DNA of 64,000 nucleotides from Erythrobacteraceae bacterium E2-1 Yellow Sea (GTDB lineage Bacteria; Pseudomonadota; Alphaproteobacteria; Sphingomonadales; Sphingomonadaceae): the NCBI GenBank assembly GCA_014983025.1, contig JADCLP010000001.1, positions 1 through 64,000 of the forward strand. Direction: 5' to 3'. Of this stretch, positions 1 through 9,481 are shown piece after piece (position 1 is the first letter of the stretch; the number at the start of each line of letters is the position of its first letter). The notes below the pieces were generated by a model. That model made no database searches. It saw only the letters and a list, made by a program, of their open reading frames with translations, and was not told where the DNA came from. A program made the position numbers and the translations under genes.

Positions 1-2
1 TT

Positions 3-59
3 GCTTCACCTGCCCAGCTGGGCAACAACGATGCCGAGACTCTAATCGCAACTGGATGA
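3..59 (+). CDS. possible 3' end of a truncated gene
   Basis: One plus-strand frame is open from the window edge to a TGA at 57-59 and would end in ASPAQLGNNDAETLIATG. The composition looks protein-like, but 18 residues cannot identify a family. The frame would be convergent with rimI. It may equally be a chance open frame. Bases 60-208, between it and rimI, show no gene. Confidence 0.25.
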   Translation, partial: ASPAQLGNNDAETLIATG

Positions 60-208
60 AGGTTGGGGGTCACGTCACAATTTCTTCCATGAATTCCTCG
101 TCAATTTTTGGATTATATTTTTCAGTCGCGCTTTATTACTAGCCCGTAGCTGTAATCATGGACGGAGCATAATCGCATTGCAAGGGATACAAAGGGTGGG
201 GGCAAAAT

Positions 209-682
209 CTATTGTCCAGCTTCATCCTGCACGGTCAGGCCAAATGTCAGCGCATCCAACCGACTGCCATTAGCCACGCGATAATAATTTGGGCGCCGCC
301 CAATTTGTTCAAATCCAACCCTTTTATAAAGACGTATTGCTGGGTTGTTTTCACGCATTTCCAGGAAAATGCGATCTCCACCTAAATCCCTCACCTGATT
401 GTATAATAATTCTATCAAGCGAATACCAAGTCCACGGCTGCGATATTCCGGCAAGATGGCAATCAATAGCAATTCCGATTCGCCTGGTGCATGCCGCGCC
501 ATAAGAAATCCGACAGCCTGCGATTGATCATCATCAATGAGTTGCCCCTTCGCATCAATGACCAGGGCTGTCGTGTTGTGCAGTGCCAGCGAATCTTCGA
601 TTTGACGACGGTTCCATGCTTCCCCCCACAAAGGGTCGAATGACGCTGCCATGACCGCCATGATTTGATCAATTTGGTCCAT
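209..682 (-). CDS. rimI: ribosomal protein S18-alanine N-acetyltransferase RimI
   Basis: A 157-residue GNAT-family acetyltransferase. The acetyl-CoA binding motif A is visible at residues 77-90 (ILPEYRSRGLGIRLI, with the RxxGxG-type loop), and the NNPAIRLYKRVGF motif lies at about 112-124. RimI acetylates the N-terminal alanine of ribosomal protein S18 in the cytosol. Its ATG overlaps the tsaB stop by one base (TAATG), so the two are translationally coupled. A tsaB-rimI pair is common in bacteria and supports RimI over a generic GNAT. The family assignment is firm; the exact substrate follows from context. Confidence 0.88.
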   Translation of the reverse strand: MDQIDQIMAVMAASFDPLWGEAWNRRQIEDSLALHNTTALVIDAKGQLIDDDQSQAVGFLMARHAPGESELLLIAILPEYRSRGLGIRLIELLYNQVRDLGGDRIFLEMRENNPAIRLYKRVGFEQIGRRPNYYRVANGSRLDALTFGLTVQDEAGQ

Positions 683-1296
683 TATGCAGATGCTTTTGCA
701 TCAGGGCCGCGCCCATAAATAGGCGCAAGGTCATGTGAAAGGCAGGATTTTGGCAGTAGATTGGAAGATCGAGAATCCGGCAGTAAATCAACCACTTCTT
801 TACTGCCATCATGAAAGAATTGGGCCAATTCCTGCGCACGATTACCAGCAATATAATTGTGTTTGCATGCAAGCTGTGCCCGTTCAGGTGTCAGGGATTG
901 CACATCGTCCTGGGCATTAAGGCCAGTATCGTAATTCTCAACGAACCATTCTCCGTGGCCTCCATTCATGCAGACGGTTACCGGTAGGTTGGTAATTTCC
1001 TGAGCCATGGCAGCGATCAGCGCCAATGTGGGGTATCCCAGAACTTGTACATTCCAGGCAACACCCAGTGCTCGGGCAGTGGCAATTCCTATTCTGACAC
1101 CGGTAAAACTGCCTGGGCCGAGAGAAACAATTATCCGCTCTGCCTGTCCCTTGCCAGGCAGGGTAGAGATCATTGGTACCAGTTGTTCTGCATGGCCGCG
1201 CCCCATGATCTGGTGATCATGTGCCAGGCATTTTCCGTCATCGAACAGCGCGACGGAGCAGGCTTCTGTAGCAGTTTCTATCGCCAAAATGCGCAT
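682..1296 (-). CDS. tsaB: tRNA t6A biosynthesis protein TsaB
   Basis: A 204-residue ASKHA-fold protein. It starts MRILAIETATEACSVALF, the usual phosphate-1-like N-terminus, and has the family signature LGPGSFTGVRIG at about residues 58-69. TsaB partners TsaD in threonylcarbamoyl transfer to A37 of ANN-decoding tRNAs. The frame stays open to an ATG at 1332, but homology clearly begins at the ATG at 1296. It is followed directly by rimI with a one-base overlap. The nitroreductase gene upstream on the same strand begins 38 bases away in the other direction of the run. Confidence 0.92.
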   Translation of the reverse strand: MRILAIETATEACSVALFDDGKCLAHDHQIMGRGHAEQLVPMISTLPGKGQAERIIVSLGPGSFTGVRIGIATARALGVAWNVQVLGYPTLALIAAMAQEITNLPVTVCMNGGHGEWFVENYDTGLNAQDDVQSLTPERAQLACKHNYIAGNRAQELAQFFHDGSKEVVDLLPDSRSSNLLPKSCLSHDLAPIYGRGPDAKASA

Positions 1297-1333
1297 ATGC
1301 CTGTCGATGCTCCAGCAATGCGCCTGCTTCAAG

Positions 1334-1942
1334 TCAGACGATCAGGTTGAACTTGTCAAAATCCGGGCGTGGACTGCGATCAAAAATACTCTCGGGATCG
1401 CCATAGCCAATGCAGCAAATGAAATTAACGCGGTGACGCGGCTGATCTGAAAGGAAGGCTTGCTGCACAGCATCGGAGTCAAAGCCCGACAGCGGGCCAC
1501 AATCCAGGCCCAAGGCGCGCGCAGCAAGAATGAGATAGGCACCCTGGAGCGATGAATTGCGGAACGCACTCTCTACGCGGAACTCCTCATTTCCTTCAAA
1601 CCAGCTTTTCGCGTCTGCATGCGGGAACAACCAGGGAAGTTCTTCGTGAAAATCCATATCATAGCAGATGATTGCGCTGGCGGGCGCAGTCAGTACCTTG
1701 GATTTGTTTCCTTGCATCACGCAATCGGCCAGCTTTTGCTTCGCTTCCGTAGATTTCACCCAGACAATGCGTAGCGATTGCATGTTGGCCGAAGTGGGCG
1801 CCATCTTCAGCAAATCATAGATCGCTTCCAGTTGGGCTTCACTGATATCCTTGTCCAGCCAGCCGTTATAGGATCGCGCTTCGTTGAAAATCTGGTCAAG
1901 CGCAGCGGCCGCGAGCGGCTGGTCGTGGAATTGCTGTGTCAT
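1334..1942 (-). CDS. nitroreductase-family protein, RutE/malonic semialdehyde reductase type
   Basis: A 202-residue FMN-dependent nitroreductase-like protein. The N-terminal FMN-phosphate binding stretch SYNGWLDKDIS and the MAPTSANMQSLRIVWV motif (residues about 47-62) match the RutE/HadB subgroup. These enzymes use NAD(P)H to reduce malonic semialdehyde or similar reactive carbonyls or nitro groups. No other rut (pyrimidine degradation) gene is visible nearby, so a pyrimidine role cannot be inferred; a general detoxification reductase is equally possible. It lies 26 bases downstream of the Nfu gene on the same strand. Confidence 0.8.
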   Translation of the reverse strand: MTQQFHDQPLAAAALDQIFNEARSYNGWLDKDISEAQLEAIYDLLKMAPTSANMQSLRIVWVKSTEAKQKLADCVMQGNKSKVLTAPASAIICYDMDFHEELPWLFPHADAKSWFEGNEEFRVESAFRNSSLQGAYLILAARALGLDCGPLSGFDSDAVQQAFLSDQPRHRVNFICCIGYGDPESIFDRSPRPDFDKFNLIV

Positions 1943-1968
1943 GCTGTTCCTTGATTTAGGAAAATTGA

Positions 1969-2547
1969 TCAGGCCGCGCGTACTTCAACAACTTCAGGCA
2001 CATAATGTTTCAGAAGGCCTTCGATGCCATGTTTCAGCGTGGCTGTGCTGGATGGGCAGCCTGAGCAGGCGCCTTGCAGCGTGAGATAGACGACGCCATC
2101 CTTGAATCCGCGATAGGCAATATCACCTCCATCGCCTGCAACAGCAGGGCGAACCCGTGTTTCAAGCAGTTCATGGATTTGCGCCACAATATCGGCATTG
2201 GCGGGATCTTCTTCTACCAGAAGCACATCTTCATCAGGCACAGAAATGCCTGCTGCGCTTGCCTCTGCAAAAAGGGGTGCTTCAGATACGAAATGGTCCA
2301 ACAAAATCGCCACCACTTGCGGTTTCAAATCCGCCCAATTGACACCAGGCGCGGCGGTAACGGACACGAAATCGCCACCAAACATTACATTCACCACTTC
2401 GCCCGTGTCGAAGATAGCCTGTGCCAAAGGGCTGGCCTCTGCGCTTTCAGGGCTAGTGAATTCACGAGTGCCGGCAGACATAACCTGCCGACCGGGCAGG
2501 AATTTCAGGCTGGCGGGGTTGGGTGTGGTTTCGGTTTCTATGAACAT
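1969..2547 (-). CDS. Nfu-type iron-sulfur scaffold/carrier protein
   Basis: A 192-residue two-domain protein. The N-terminal Nfu_N domain (about 1-87) begins MFIETETTPNPASLKFLPG. The C-terminal NifU domain carries the cluster-binding CxxC at Cys161-Cys164 in LQGACSGCPSS. Such proteins receive and deliver Fe-S clusters to apo-enzymes in the cytosol. The frame is open upstream to 2604, but the conserved N-terminus fixes the ATG at 2547. It is divergent from the M16 protease gene, with about 100 bases between starts that must hold both promoters. Family certain; client proteins unknown. Confidence 0.9.
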   Translation of the reverse strand: MFIETETTPNPASLKFLPGRQVMSAGTREFTSPESAEASPLAQAIFDTGEVVNVMFGGDFVSVTAAPGVNWADLKPQVVAILLDHFVSEAPLFAEASAAGISVPDEDVLLVEEDPANADIVAQIHELLETRVRPAVAGDGGDIAYRGFKDGVVYLTLQGACSGCPSSTATLKHGIEGLLKHYVPEVVEVRAA

Positions 2548-2644
2548 GTCAGTACATTTAGGGTCGCAATCCGCGCTTCGCAAGCGATCTAGACGTTGTG
2601 TCATTCACTATCCCTTCACAACTTGACCCCTTATAGTCTGCAAT

Positions 2645-5590
2645 ATGAAGATGATTTTTCGCGCCGCATGTGCCCTTTCACTGATCTGCACCCCTGCTGC
2701 CCTGGTTCTGGGCAAGACTAGTTCTGAAAGTGCGGTTCCTGAATCCCTGCAATCAGGGGATGAGGTGCCGTGGCTCTATCGCCACAGTGATATCCCCGTG
2801 GATCGCGAATGGCAGTTTGGGGAGCTTGGCAATGGCTTGCGCTATGCGGTGCGGCACAACGGTGTTCCGCCGGGACAGGTTTCGATCCGAATCCGGATAG
2901 ATGCAGGATCATTGCATGAACGCGATGGAGAGCAGGGATATGCCCATTTGCTGGAACATATGCTGTTCCGCCAGAGCAAATATCTTGGCCCGGGTGAGGC
3001 AATCCCGACATGGCAGCGTTTGGGTGCAACTTTCGGCAGTGATACCAATGCCGAAACCACCCCCACGCAGACGGTTTACAAGCTGGACCTGCCTGGTGTG
3101 ACGCCAGCATCGCTTGATGAAAGTTTCAAGTTACTGTCAGGTATGGTGCGTGACCCGGTTCTGAACCAGGCAAATCTGGATACAGATATTCCCATTGTGC
3201 TGGCTGAAAAACGCGAGCGGGGCGGGGCTGCCCTGCGCGTGAATGACAAGACACGGCAAACTCTGTTCGCCGGGCAATTACTGGCCGAACGCCAGCCCAT
3301 CGGGACGGAAAAAACCCTGCTGGCGGCAAAGGCCAAGACTGTGCAGGCCTTCCATGATCGTTGGTACCGGCCTGAGAACACGGTGATTGTTGTGGCGGGC
3401 GATGCTGATCCAGTGGAACTTGCCCGACTGATCGAGACATATTTTGCCGATTGGAAGGCGCGGGGGGCAGCCGTTCCCGCGCCTGATTTCGGTGATCCCA
3501 AGGCACCTGCAGGTGCTGATCCAGCAAATCCGGTGGGTGAACTGGAAGTTATCGTTGAACCCGATATGCCGCGCACATTGACATACGCCGTGATGCGCCC
3601 ATGGCGGCCGGTCCAGGACACGATTGTCTATAACCAGGGACTGCTGACAGATGCAGTGGCACAGGCAATTATCAACCGCCGGTTAGAGGCGCGCGCACGC
3701 AATGGCGGCAGCTTCCTTTATGCCCAGGTGCAGCAGGATGATGTCTCGCGTTCAACTGATGCGACGTTCGTCAGCCTGGCTCCGCTCGATGGCGATTGGC
3801 AGACCGCGCTGGCCGATGTGCGCGGGGTAATCGCCGATGCACTGGTCAATCCACCCACGCAGGAGGAGATTGACCGCGAACTGGCCGAATTCGAAGCCGC
3901 CTTCGCCAGTGAAGTGGAACAGCGCAGCGTCATGGCAGGTTCCAAGCTGGCAGATACGCTGGTGACTGCGCTGGATATTCGTGAAACCGTGGCTGCTCCT
4001 GAAACCCTGCTGGATGTGTTTCGATCCATGCGGTCGAAATTTGTGCCTGACCGCGTATTTCAGCACACGCAGGCACTGTTCAAAGGCGATGTGATCCGTG
4101 GTGTTCTGGTAACACCTGAAGTGGCTGATGCTAGTAAGGATGCGTTGCGCCTTGCCCTGTCTAAAAAACCTGTGATTGATGGCAGCGCACGCCTGGCAGC
4201 CAGGAGTTTGTCCTTCGATGATCTTCCTGCCATTGGCCAACCCGGTGTGGTGGTGGAAGAAGGGCCAATTGGCCTGCTGGATATCGAACAGGTCACACTG
4301 GACAATGGCACCCGTGCAATCCTGTGGTCAAATGATGCAGAGCCTGGACGCGTAACGGTAAAGGTGCGGTTTGGCACAGGGTACCGCGCGTTCAGCAGTG
4401 AAGATGCGCCCTATATCCTGTTGGGTGAAATGGCGCTGGTGGGTTCAGGCCTGGGTGAGTTGGGGCAGGAGGAACTGGACCGGATTTCCAATGGCCGGAA
4501 AATGGGCTTTGATTTCAGTATAGATGATGCAGTTTTCAGCTTCGGTGCGCAGACACGTTCCGCTGATTTGGCAGATCAACTGTACCTGTTCGCTGCCAAG
4601 CTGGGTATGCCCCGCTGGGATGCCAACCCTGTGCAGCGCGCCAAGGCTGCAGCCAAGCTGGCTTATGACACGTATTCTGCAAGCCCAGGCGGTATCCTGA
4701 ACCGTGACCTGCAATATCTTATCACCAATCGTGACCAGCGTTTCCACATGGCGGACCCTGCAGAAATGGATCGTGCCACAGCCGAGGGTTTTCGCAAGGT
4801 GTGGGAACCTTTGCTGGCGCAGGGTCCGATTGAAGTGATGATCTTTGGCGAATTTGATCGTGATGCCACGATTGATGCGTTGAAGCGAACATTTGGTGCA
4901 TTGCCCAAGCGTCAGCCAATACCGGCCAAGGTTGCCGGGCGTGTGCCGGCATTTCCTGCTGCCAATGATCAGGTGACTGTGCTCAAGCACAGGGGGGATG
5001 CCAATCAGGCTGCAGCAGTCATCGCATGGCCCAGCGGTGGCGGTGTGGATGCCCTGCGCGAATCGCGTCAGCTCGAAATTCTGATCCAGCTGTTCAACAA
5101 CCGCCTGGTTGACGCCATGCGTGAACGGGCCGGTGCCAGCTATGCCCCGCAGGTAATTTCCGATTGGCCGATTGACCTTGCCAGTGGCGGAACAATCATG
5201 GCGGTGGCCCAATTGCTTCCGCAGGATGTTCCCGCTTTCTATGCTGAAGCGGAACGGATCGCGCGGGATCTGGCCACCAATCCGCTGACAGAGGATGAGC
5301 TGCAACGGGTGACTGAACCACTGCGCCAGCAGATCAGCCGTGCGTCCACAGGCAATAATTTCTGGCTCTATCACCTTGAAGGGGCAAGCTTCGACCCACG
5401 CAGGGTTGATTTGATGCGGTCATTGCTGGTGGATTATTCGCGCACTACGCCTGAACTCATGCAATTCCTGGCCAAACGCTATCTCGCGGCACGTCCAGGC
5501 TGGAAACTGGCCGTGATTCCCGAAGGACAAAATTTGGCGCAGGGCGCAGGGGTTGGCTCATCAGCTGGTAAGGTTGTAGGGGCAGAGTGA
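2645..5590 (+). CDS. exported M16-family zinc metalloprotease, duplicated domains
   Basis: A 981-residue protein with an N-terminal signal peptide (residues 1-23, basic start then hydrophobic stretch to about Leu22). The inverted zinc motif HLLEH lies at His101, Glu104 and His105, and a plausible third ligand is Glu188 in VLAEKRERG. The length fits a full pitrilysin-type enzyme made of an active half and a degenerate second half (about 545-981) that lacks an HxxEH motif, like PqqL-type proteins. It probably degrades peptides in the periplasm. No pqq genes are nearby, so a PQQ role is not supported. Confidence 0.88.
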   Translation: MKMIFRAACALSLICTPAALVLGKTSSESAVPESLQSGDEVPWLYRHSDIPVDREWQFGELGNGLRYAVRHNGVPPGQVSIRIRIDAGSLHERDGEQGYAHLLEHMLFRQSKYLGPGEAIPTWQRLGATFGSDTNAETTPTQTVYKLDLPGVTPASLDESFKLLSGMVRDPVLNQANLDTDIPIVLAEKRERGGAALRVNDKTRQTLFAGQLLAERQPIGTEKTLLAAKAKTVQAFHDRWYRPENTVIVVAGDADPVELARLIETYFADWKARGAAVPAPDFGDPKAPAGADPANPVGELEVIVEPDMPRTLTYAVMRPWRPVQDTIVYNQGLLTDAVAQAIINRRLEARARNGGSFLYAQVQQDDVSRSTDATFVSLAPLDGDWQTALADVRGVIADALVNPPTQEEIDRELAEFEAAFASEVEQRSVMAGSKLADTLVTALDIRETVAAPETLLDVFRSMRSKFVPDRVFQHTQALFKGDVIRGVLVTPEVADASKDALRLALSKKPVIDGSARLAARSLSFDDLPAIGQPGVVVEEGPIGLLDIEQVTLDNGTRAILWSNDAEPGRVTVKVRFGTGYRAFSSEDAPYILLGEMALVGSGLGELGQEELDRISNGRKMGFDFSIDDAVFSFGAQTRSADLADQLYLFAAKLGMPRWDANPVQRAKAAAKLAYDTYSASPGGILNRDLQYLITNRDQRFHMADPAEMDRATAEGFRKVWEPLLAQGPIEVMIFGEFDRDATIDALKRTFGALPKRQPIPAKVAGRVPAFPAANDQVTVLKHRGDANQAAAVIAWPSGGGVDALRESRQLEILIQLFNNRLVDAMRERAGASYAPQVISDWPIDLASGGTIMAVAQLLPQDVPAFYAEAERIARDLATNPLTEDELQRVTEPLRQQISRASTGNNFWLYHLEGASFDPRRVDLMRSLLVDYSRTTPELMQFLAKRYLAARPGWKLAVIPEGQNLAQGAGVGSSAGKVVGAE

Positions 5591-5599
5591 CGGTTAGCG

Positions 5600-5692
5600 T
5601 TATTCGTGCGCAACAATATCAGCCATTGGTGTCGCAGCCTTTGCATTTGCGGGGGTAAGCGTGTAACCGCGCGCACCGATTGAACGGACTAG
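5600..5692 (-). pseudogene. possible remnant of a winged-helix regulator C-terminus
   Basis: The 105-base gap between the M16 gene and the DAHP synthase gene is open on the minus strand up to the DAHP synthase start. It encodes LVRSIGARGYTLTPANAKAA and ends in a TAA. The stretch LVRSIGARGYTL resembles the terminal strand-turn of OmpR/CadC-type winged-helix domains (pattern VR-T/S-V-x-G-x-GY-x-L). No start codon, RBS or remaining domain is present, so if real it is a relic cut off by the neighbouring gene. Chance resemblance cannot be excluded. Confidence 0.3.
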
Positions 5693-5695
5693 AGA

Positions 5696-7075
5696 ATGAC
5701 CTTGGCACAGAACTGGACCCCCGAAAGCTGGAAAGCCTTCGAAGCGCGGCATTTGCCGCATTATGAAGATGCAGCCGAACTGGCAGCGGCAGAGGCAACG
5801 CTTGCCACATATCCGCCATTGGTTTTCGCTGGTGAAGCGCGCGCGCTGAAGAAAGATCTGGCCCAGGTCGCGGGCGGCCATGCATTTCTGCTGCAGGGTG
5901 GCGATTGTGCGGAAAGCTTTGCCGAATTCCACCCGAACAATATCCGCGACACTTTCCGCGTGCTGTTGCAGATGGCCGTGGTGATGACCTTTGCCAGCAA
6001 GAAGCCGGTTGTGAAGGTCGGGCGCATGGCGGGCCAGTTTGCCAAGCCGCGCAGTTCCGACACGGAAACGCAGGGTGACCTGACGCTACCCAGTTATTTC
6101 GGGGACAATATCAACGGGATCGAATTCGATCCTGCGCAGCGCCGCAATGATCCGCAGCGCATGGTGCGCGCCTATTCACAGGCTGCAGCCACGCTGAACC
6201 TGCTGCGCGCATTTGCTGGTGGTGGTTACGCCAATCTGCGCCAGGTTCACCAATGGACGCTGGATTTCATGGGCCGCAGCGACTGGGCGGACAAATTTTC
6301 TGACATTGCGGACCGCATTGGTGAGGCATTGGACTTCATGGAAGCCTGCGGCGTGGATCCGGCCACTGTGCCGCAATTGCAAGGCACGAGTTTCTATACC
6401 AGCCATGAAGCGCTGCTGCTGCCTTATGAACAGGCGATGACACGGCAAGACAGCCTGACGGGTGAATGGTTCGATACCAGTGCGCATATGCTGTGGATCG
6501 GCGACCGGACGCGTTTCGAAGGTTCCGCCCATGTCGAATATCTGCGCGGTGTCGGCAATCCCATCGGGATGAAATGCGGCCCTTCGCTGGAGCCGGATGC
6601 GCTGCTTAAGATGCTCGATACGCTCAATCCAGCACGCGAAGCCGGACGGATTACGCTGATCAGCCGTTATGGCCATGACAAGGTCGAAGATGGTCTGCCC
6701 AAATTGGTGCGTGCTGTGAAAGCGGAAGGGCACCCGGTGGTGTGGAGCTGCGACCCGATGCATGGCAATGTCATCAAGTCGGATAGTGGATACAAGACGC
6801 GCCCCTTCGACCGCATTCTGACAGAAGTGAAGGGCTTCTTTGCGGTACACCGCGCAGAGGGCACGCATCCTGGCGGCATTCACATCGAGATGACGGGACA
6901 GGACGTGACTGAATGTGTGGGTGGTGCAGTGGCCATCACTGATGACGCACTGGGGGACCGTTATCACACGCATTGCGACCCGCGCCTTAATGCAGCGCAA
7001 TCGATTGAGCTGGCGTTTCTGACCGCAGAAATGCTGAATCAAGAAGCTGCAGCACAGCAGGCCAACGCCGCCTGA
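5696..7075 (+). CDS. class II 3-deoxy-7-phosphoheptulonate (DAHP) synthase
   Basis: A 459-residue class II (plant/Mycobacterium-type) DAHP synthase, which condenses phosphoenolpyruvate and erythrose 4-phosphate in the first step of the shikimate pathway. Seen motifs: [15 protein letters not shown] near the N-terminus, [11 protein letters not shown] (about 62-72, with the metal-ligand Cys), [12 protein letters not shown], and WSCDPMHGN and [18 protein letters not shown] near the C-terminus. The ATG at 5696 opens directly at the usual start. No leader peptide for attenuation was found in the short upstream gap. A GC-rich hairpin follows the gene. Confidence 0.95.
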   Translation: MTLAQNWTPESWKAFEARHLPHYEDAAELAAAEATLATYPPLVFAGEARALKKDLAQVAGGHAFLLQGGDCAESFAEFHPNNIRDTFRVLLQMAVVMTFASKKPVVKVGRMAGQFAKPRSSDTETQGDLTLPSYFGDNINGIEFDPAQRRNDPQRMVRAYSQAAATLNLLRAFAGGGYANLRQVHQWTLDFMGRSDWADKFSDIADRIGEALDFMEACGVDPATVPQLQGTSFYTSHEALLLPYEQAMTRQDSLTGEWFDTSAHMLWIGDRTRFEGSAHVEYLRGVGNPIGMKCGPSLEPDALLKMLDTLNPAREAGRITLISRYGHDKVEDGLPKLVRAVKAEGHPVVWSCDPMHGNVIKSDSGYKTRPFDRILTEVKGFFAVHRAEGTHPGGIHIEMTGQDVTECVGGAVAITDDALGDRYHTHCDPRLNAAQSIELAFLTAEMLNQEAAAQQANAA

Positions 7076-7093
7076 AGTAATTTACCCGGTGTG

Positions 7094-7113
7094 GCCCGGC
7101 TGCTTTGCCGGGC
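7094..7113 (+). terminator. GC-rich hairpin after DAHP synthase
   Basis: Perfect 7-bp stem GCCCGGC/GCCGGGC with a 6-base loop, 18 bases after the DAHP synthase stop. No T-run follows, so it is either a weak intrinsic terminator or a transcript-end stabiliser. The remaining 7114-7236 holds no gene. Confidence 0.45.
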
Positions 7114-7236
7114 ATGCGAACAGGGTGGAAAGCCTCTCTTTCCATTGTAACTTTCATCGGGCATGCTGCGAATATATGGCGGCGGGCACAATCTCTTATG
7201 CTCGCCCGATCGGATCGGACGCGACAGGAGAGATGA

Positions 7237-8469
7237 GTGCCCGAACCCAAGACTGCCCCCCGAAATGATGGCGGGCTGACGCTGGCGGAACGATTTACTG
7301 CCACGCGCGGACTGAGTGAGGCGCTTGTGCGCCCTTTGTCCGACGCAGATGCCACCATCCAGTCGATGGAAGATGCCTCTCCTGCCAAATGGCATCTGGC
7401 ACACACGACATGGTTTTGGGAAACATTTCTGCTGCGCGATCATTTGGCTGGATACCGCCTGTTCAATGCGGATTGGCCATATTTGTTCAATTCCTATTAC
7501 GAGGCTGAAGGCCAGCGGATTACTCGCTTTTCTCGCGGTATGCTGTCGCGCCCCACGCTTGAACAGGTGTTGGAATGGCGCGCGCATGTGGATGTCGCAA
7601 TGGCTGCATTACTTGATCGTCAAGAACTGACCGCTCTGATTGAATTGGGGGTGGCACATGAACAGCAGCATCAGGAATTGCTGCTGACCGATATCAAACA
7701 CGCCATGTTCCAGAATCCTACTGGCCCGGCCATATGGGCCGGCGCGCCTGTGCCTGCAACATGTGGCGATCTATCATGGTTCAAGCATCCCGGCGGTATC
7801 GCCATGGTGGGATATGATGGGCCGGACTTTGCCTTTGACAATGAAGGGCCATGCCACCGCGTTCTGCTGGAGCCGTTTGCACTTGCCACGCGGCTCGTCA
7901 CCAATGACGAATGGCAGCAGTTTATCGATGATGGCGGCTATGGCGATGCGCGGCTGTGGCTTTCTGATGGTTGGGCCTGGGTCCAGCGTGCAGGTATTAC
8001 TGCGCCGCTATACTGGCATAAGGATCAGCATTTTACGCATCAAGGTTGGCATGCCCGCGATCCTGATGCGCCGGTTGCGCATATCTCTTTTTTTGAGGCG
8101 GATGCCTATGCCACATGGGCAGGGACGCGGTTGCCGACAGAGTTCGAATGGGAGGTGATTGCGAAGTCGCACGATCACGCATCTGGCAACCAGCTGGACG
8201 GTGCAGGGCCTGTGCTGCCAAAGGGCGGTGACGGACTGTTCGGGGATTGCTGGCAATTCACGCGATCGGCCTATCTTCCCTATCCCCGCTACCAACCGGC
8301 AGCCGGTGCAGTGGGGGAATATAATGGCAAGTTCATGAGCGGGCAGGTGGTGCTGAAGGGTGCCAGTTGCGCCACTGTGCGTGGCCATTCACGCGCCAGC
8401 TATCGCAATTTCTTCTACCCACATCAGCAATGGCAGTTCACTGGCCTGCGTTTGGCAAAGGATATCTGA
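7237..8469 (+). CDS. egtB: ergothioneine biosynthesis protein EgtB (iron-dependent sulfoxide synthase)
   Basis: A 410-residue protein in two parts. The N-terminal DinB-like domain carries the iron-binding His53 (HLAHTTWFWETF) and the HEQQH pair His141/His145. The C-terminal formylglycine-generating-type domain is at about 180-410 (e.g. RLPTEFEWEVIAK, ending SYRNFFYPHQQWQFTGLRLA). EgtB couples trimethylhistidine to a cysteine or gamma-glutamylcysteine sulfur using O2. A GTG start is chosen because AGGAG lies 6 bases upstream and the nearby ATG at 7233 is out of frame. It sits two bases before egtD, so the pair is an operon. Confidence 0.94.
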   Translation: MPEPKTAPRNDGGLTLAERFTATRGLSEALVRPLSDADATIQSMEDASPAKWHLAHTTWFWETFLLRDHLAGYRLFNADWPYLFNSYYEAEGQRITRFSRGMLSRPTLEQVLEWRAHVDVAMAALLDRQELTALIELGVAHEQQHQELLLTDIKHAMFQNPTGPAIWAGAPVPATCGDLSWFKHPGGIAMVGYDGPDFAFDNEGPCHRVLLEPFALATRLVTNDEWQQFIDDGGYGDARLWLSDGWAWVQRAGITAPLYWHKDQHFTHQGWHARDPDAPVAHISFFEADAYATWAGTRLPTEFEWEVIAKSHDHASGNQLDGAGPVLPKGGDGLFGDCWQFTRSAYLPYPRYQPAAGAVGEYNGKFMSGQVVLKGASCATVRGHSRASYRNFFYPHQQWQFTGLRLAKDI

Positions 8470-8471
8470 TC

Positions 8472-9458
8472 ATGGCGACAGGCCAGGGGATTGCATTGGT
8501 CGATCTGGATGATGATGGTGTTGATCGCGCCTTTCGTACAGAAGTTTTGGTCGGGTTGAAGCAGGTGCAAAAGGCGGTGCCGGCGCGCTGGTTTTATGAC
8601 GATGCAGGATCCCGCCTGTTTGAAGAAATTACCCAGCTGCCAGAATATTATCTGACACGTGCTGAAACAGAGATTTTACGGGGTCGTGGGGAAGATTTCG
8701 CACACCTGATCGGGCCTGGCCGCGCAGTGGTTGAATTTGGTTCCGGCAGTTCGGTCAAGACGCCTCTATTGCTACATGCCATCGAACCGGCAGCCTATGT
8801 CCCGCTCGACATATCAGGGGATTTCCTGCGTGCATCAGCGCGTGATCTGGCAGCAAAGTTTCCTGGCCTGCCAGTTTATCCTGTAGAGGCGGATTTCATG
8901 CGGCAGGTTGCGCTGCCGGAAGAGGTGGCAGGGTTACAGAAATTGGGATTCTTCCCGGGTTCGACCATCGGTAACATGGTGCCTGCCAGCGCGGTCGATC
9001 TGTTACGCGCAATGCGCCAGACACTGGGTGAAGGATCGCAACTGTTGATCGGGATGGATCTGATCAAGGATCGCAAAGTGCTGGAAGCTGCATATGATGA
9101 TGCAGCTGGCGTGACCGCGCAATTCAACCTTAACCTGCTGGCCAGGATCAATCGCGAGCTGGATGGGGATATTCCGCTGGAAGATTTTCGCCATCTCGCG
9201 CTGTGGAATGATGATCTGGCGCGGATTGAAATGCATCTGCAGGCACGGCGCGATCTGAACTTTCGCGTGTCCGGACAGAGTTTCAGCATACAAGCCGGTG
9301 AAACAATCCATACTGAAAACAGCCACAAGTTCAGCCGACGCATGGGCAATACCATGTTGCTGGCTTCTGGTTGGACGCCAGTGGAACACTGGCTGGATAG
9401 CGAAGAAAGGTTTGCGCTGGTGCTGGCCAGGGCGACAGAGCCACGTAGCGCACCCTGA
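8472..9458 (+). CDS. egtD: L-histidine N-alpha-methyltransferase EgtD
   Basis: A 328-residue SAM-dependent methyltransferase that trimethylates histidine to hercynine, the first step of ergothioneine synthesis. Seen: the N-terminal ARWFYDDAGSRLFEEITQLPEYYLTRAE motif region, the SAM loop AVVEFGSGSSVKTPLLL, GSTIGNM, and the C-terminal ENSHKFS segment. The ATG at 8472 follows the egtB stop by two bases; the longer open frame from 8367 lies inside egtB. egtA, egtC and egtE are not in the window, so later steps must use genes elsewhere or a shorter pathway. Confidence 0.95.
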   Translation: MATGQGIALVDLDDDGVDRAFRTEVLVGLKQVQKAVPARWFYDDAGSRLFEEITQLPEYYLTRAETEILRGRGEDFAHLIGPGRAVVEFGSGSSVKTPLLLHAIEPAAYVPLDISGDFLRASARDLAAKFPGLPVYPVEADFMRQVALPEEVAGLQKLGFFPGSTIGNMVPASAVDLLRAMRQTLGEGSQLLIGMDLIKDRKVLEAAYDDAAGVTAQFNLNLLARINRELDGDIPLEDFRHLALWNDDLARIEMHLQARRDLNFRVSGQSFSIQAGETIHTENSHKFSRRMGNTMLLASGWTPVEHWLDSEERFALVLARATEPRSAP

Positions 9459-9481
9459 ATATTCTCTCTGCAGAAAAAAGG

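Noticed and set aside
70-90. MEEIVT mini-ORF on the minus strand with a GAGGAATTC Shine-Dalgarno-like sequence
   Set aside because: Six codons only; no neighbouring gene or structure that would make it a leader peptide for anything visible.
4445-5374. 309-codon open frame antisense to the M16 protease
   Set aside because: Shadow frame of a well-supported gene; no start signal or family resemblance.
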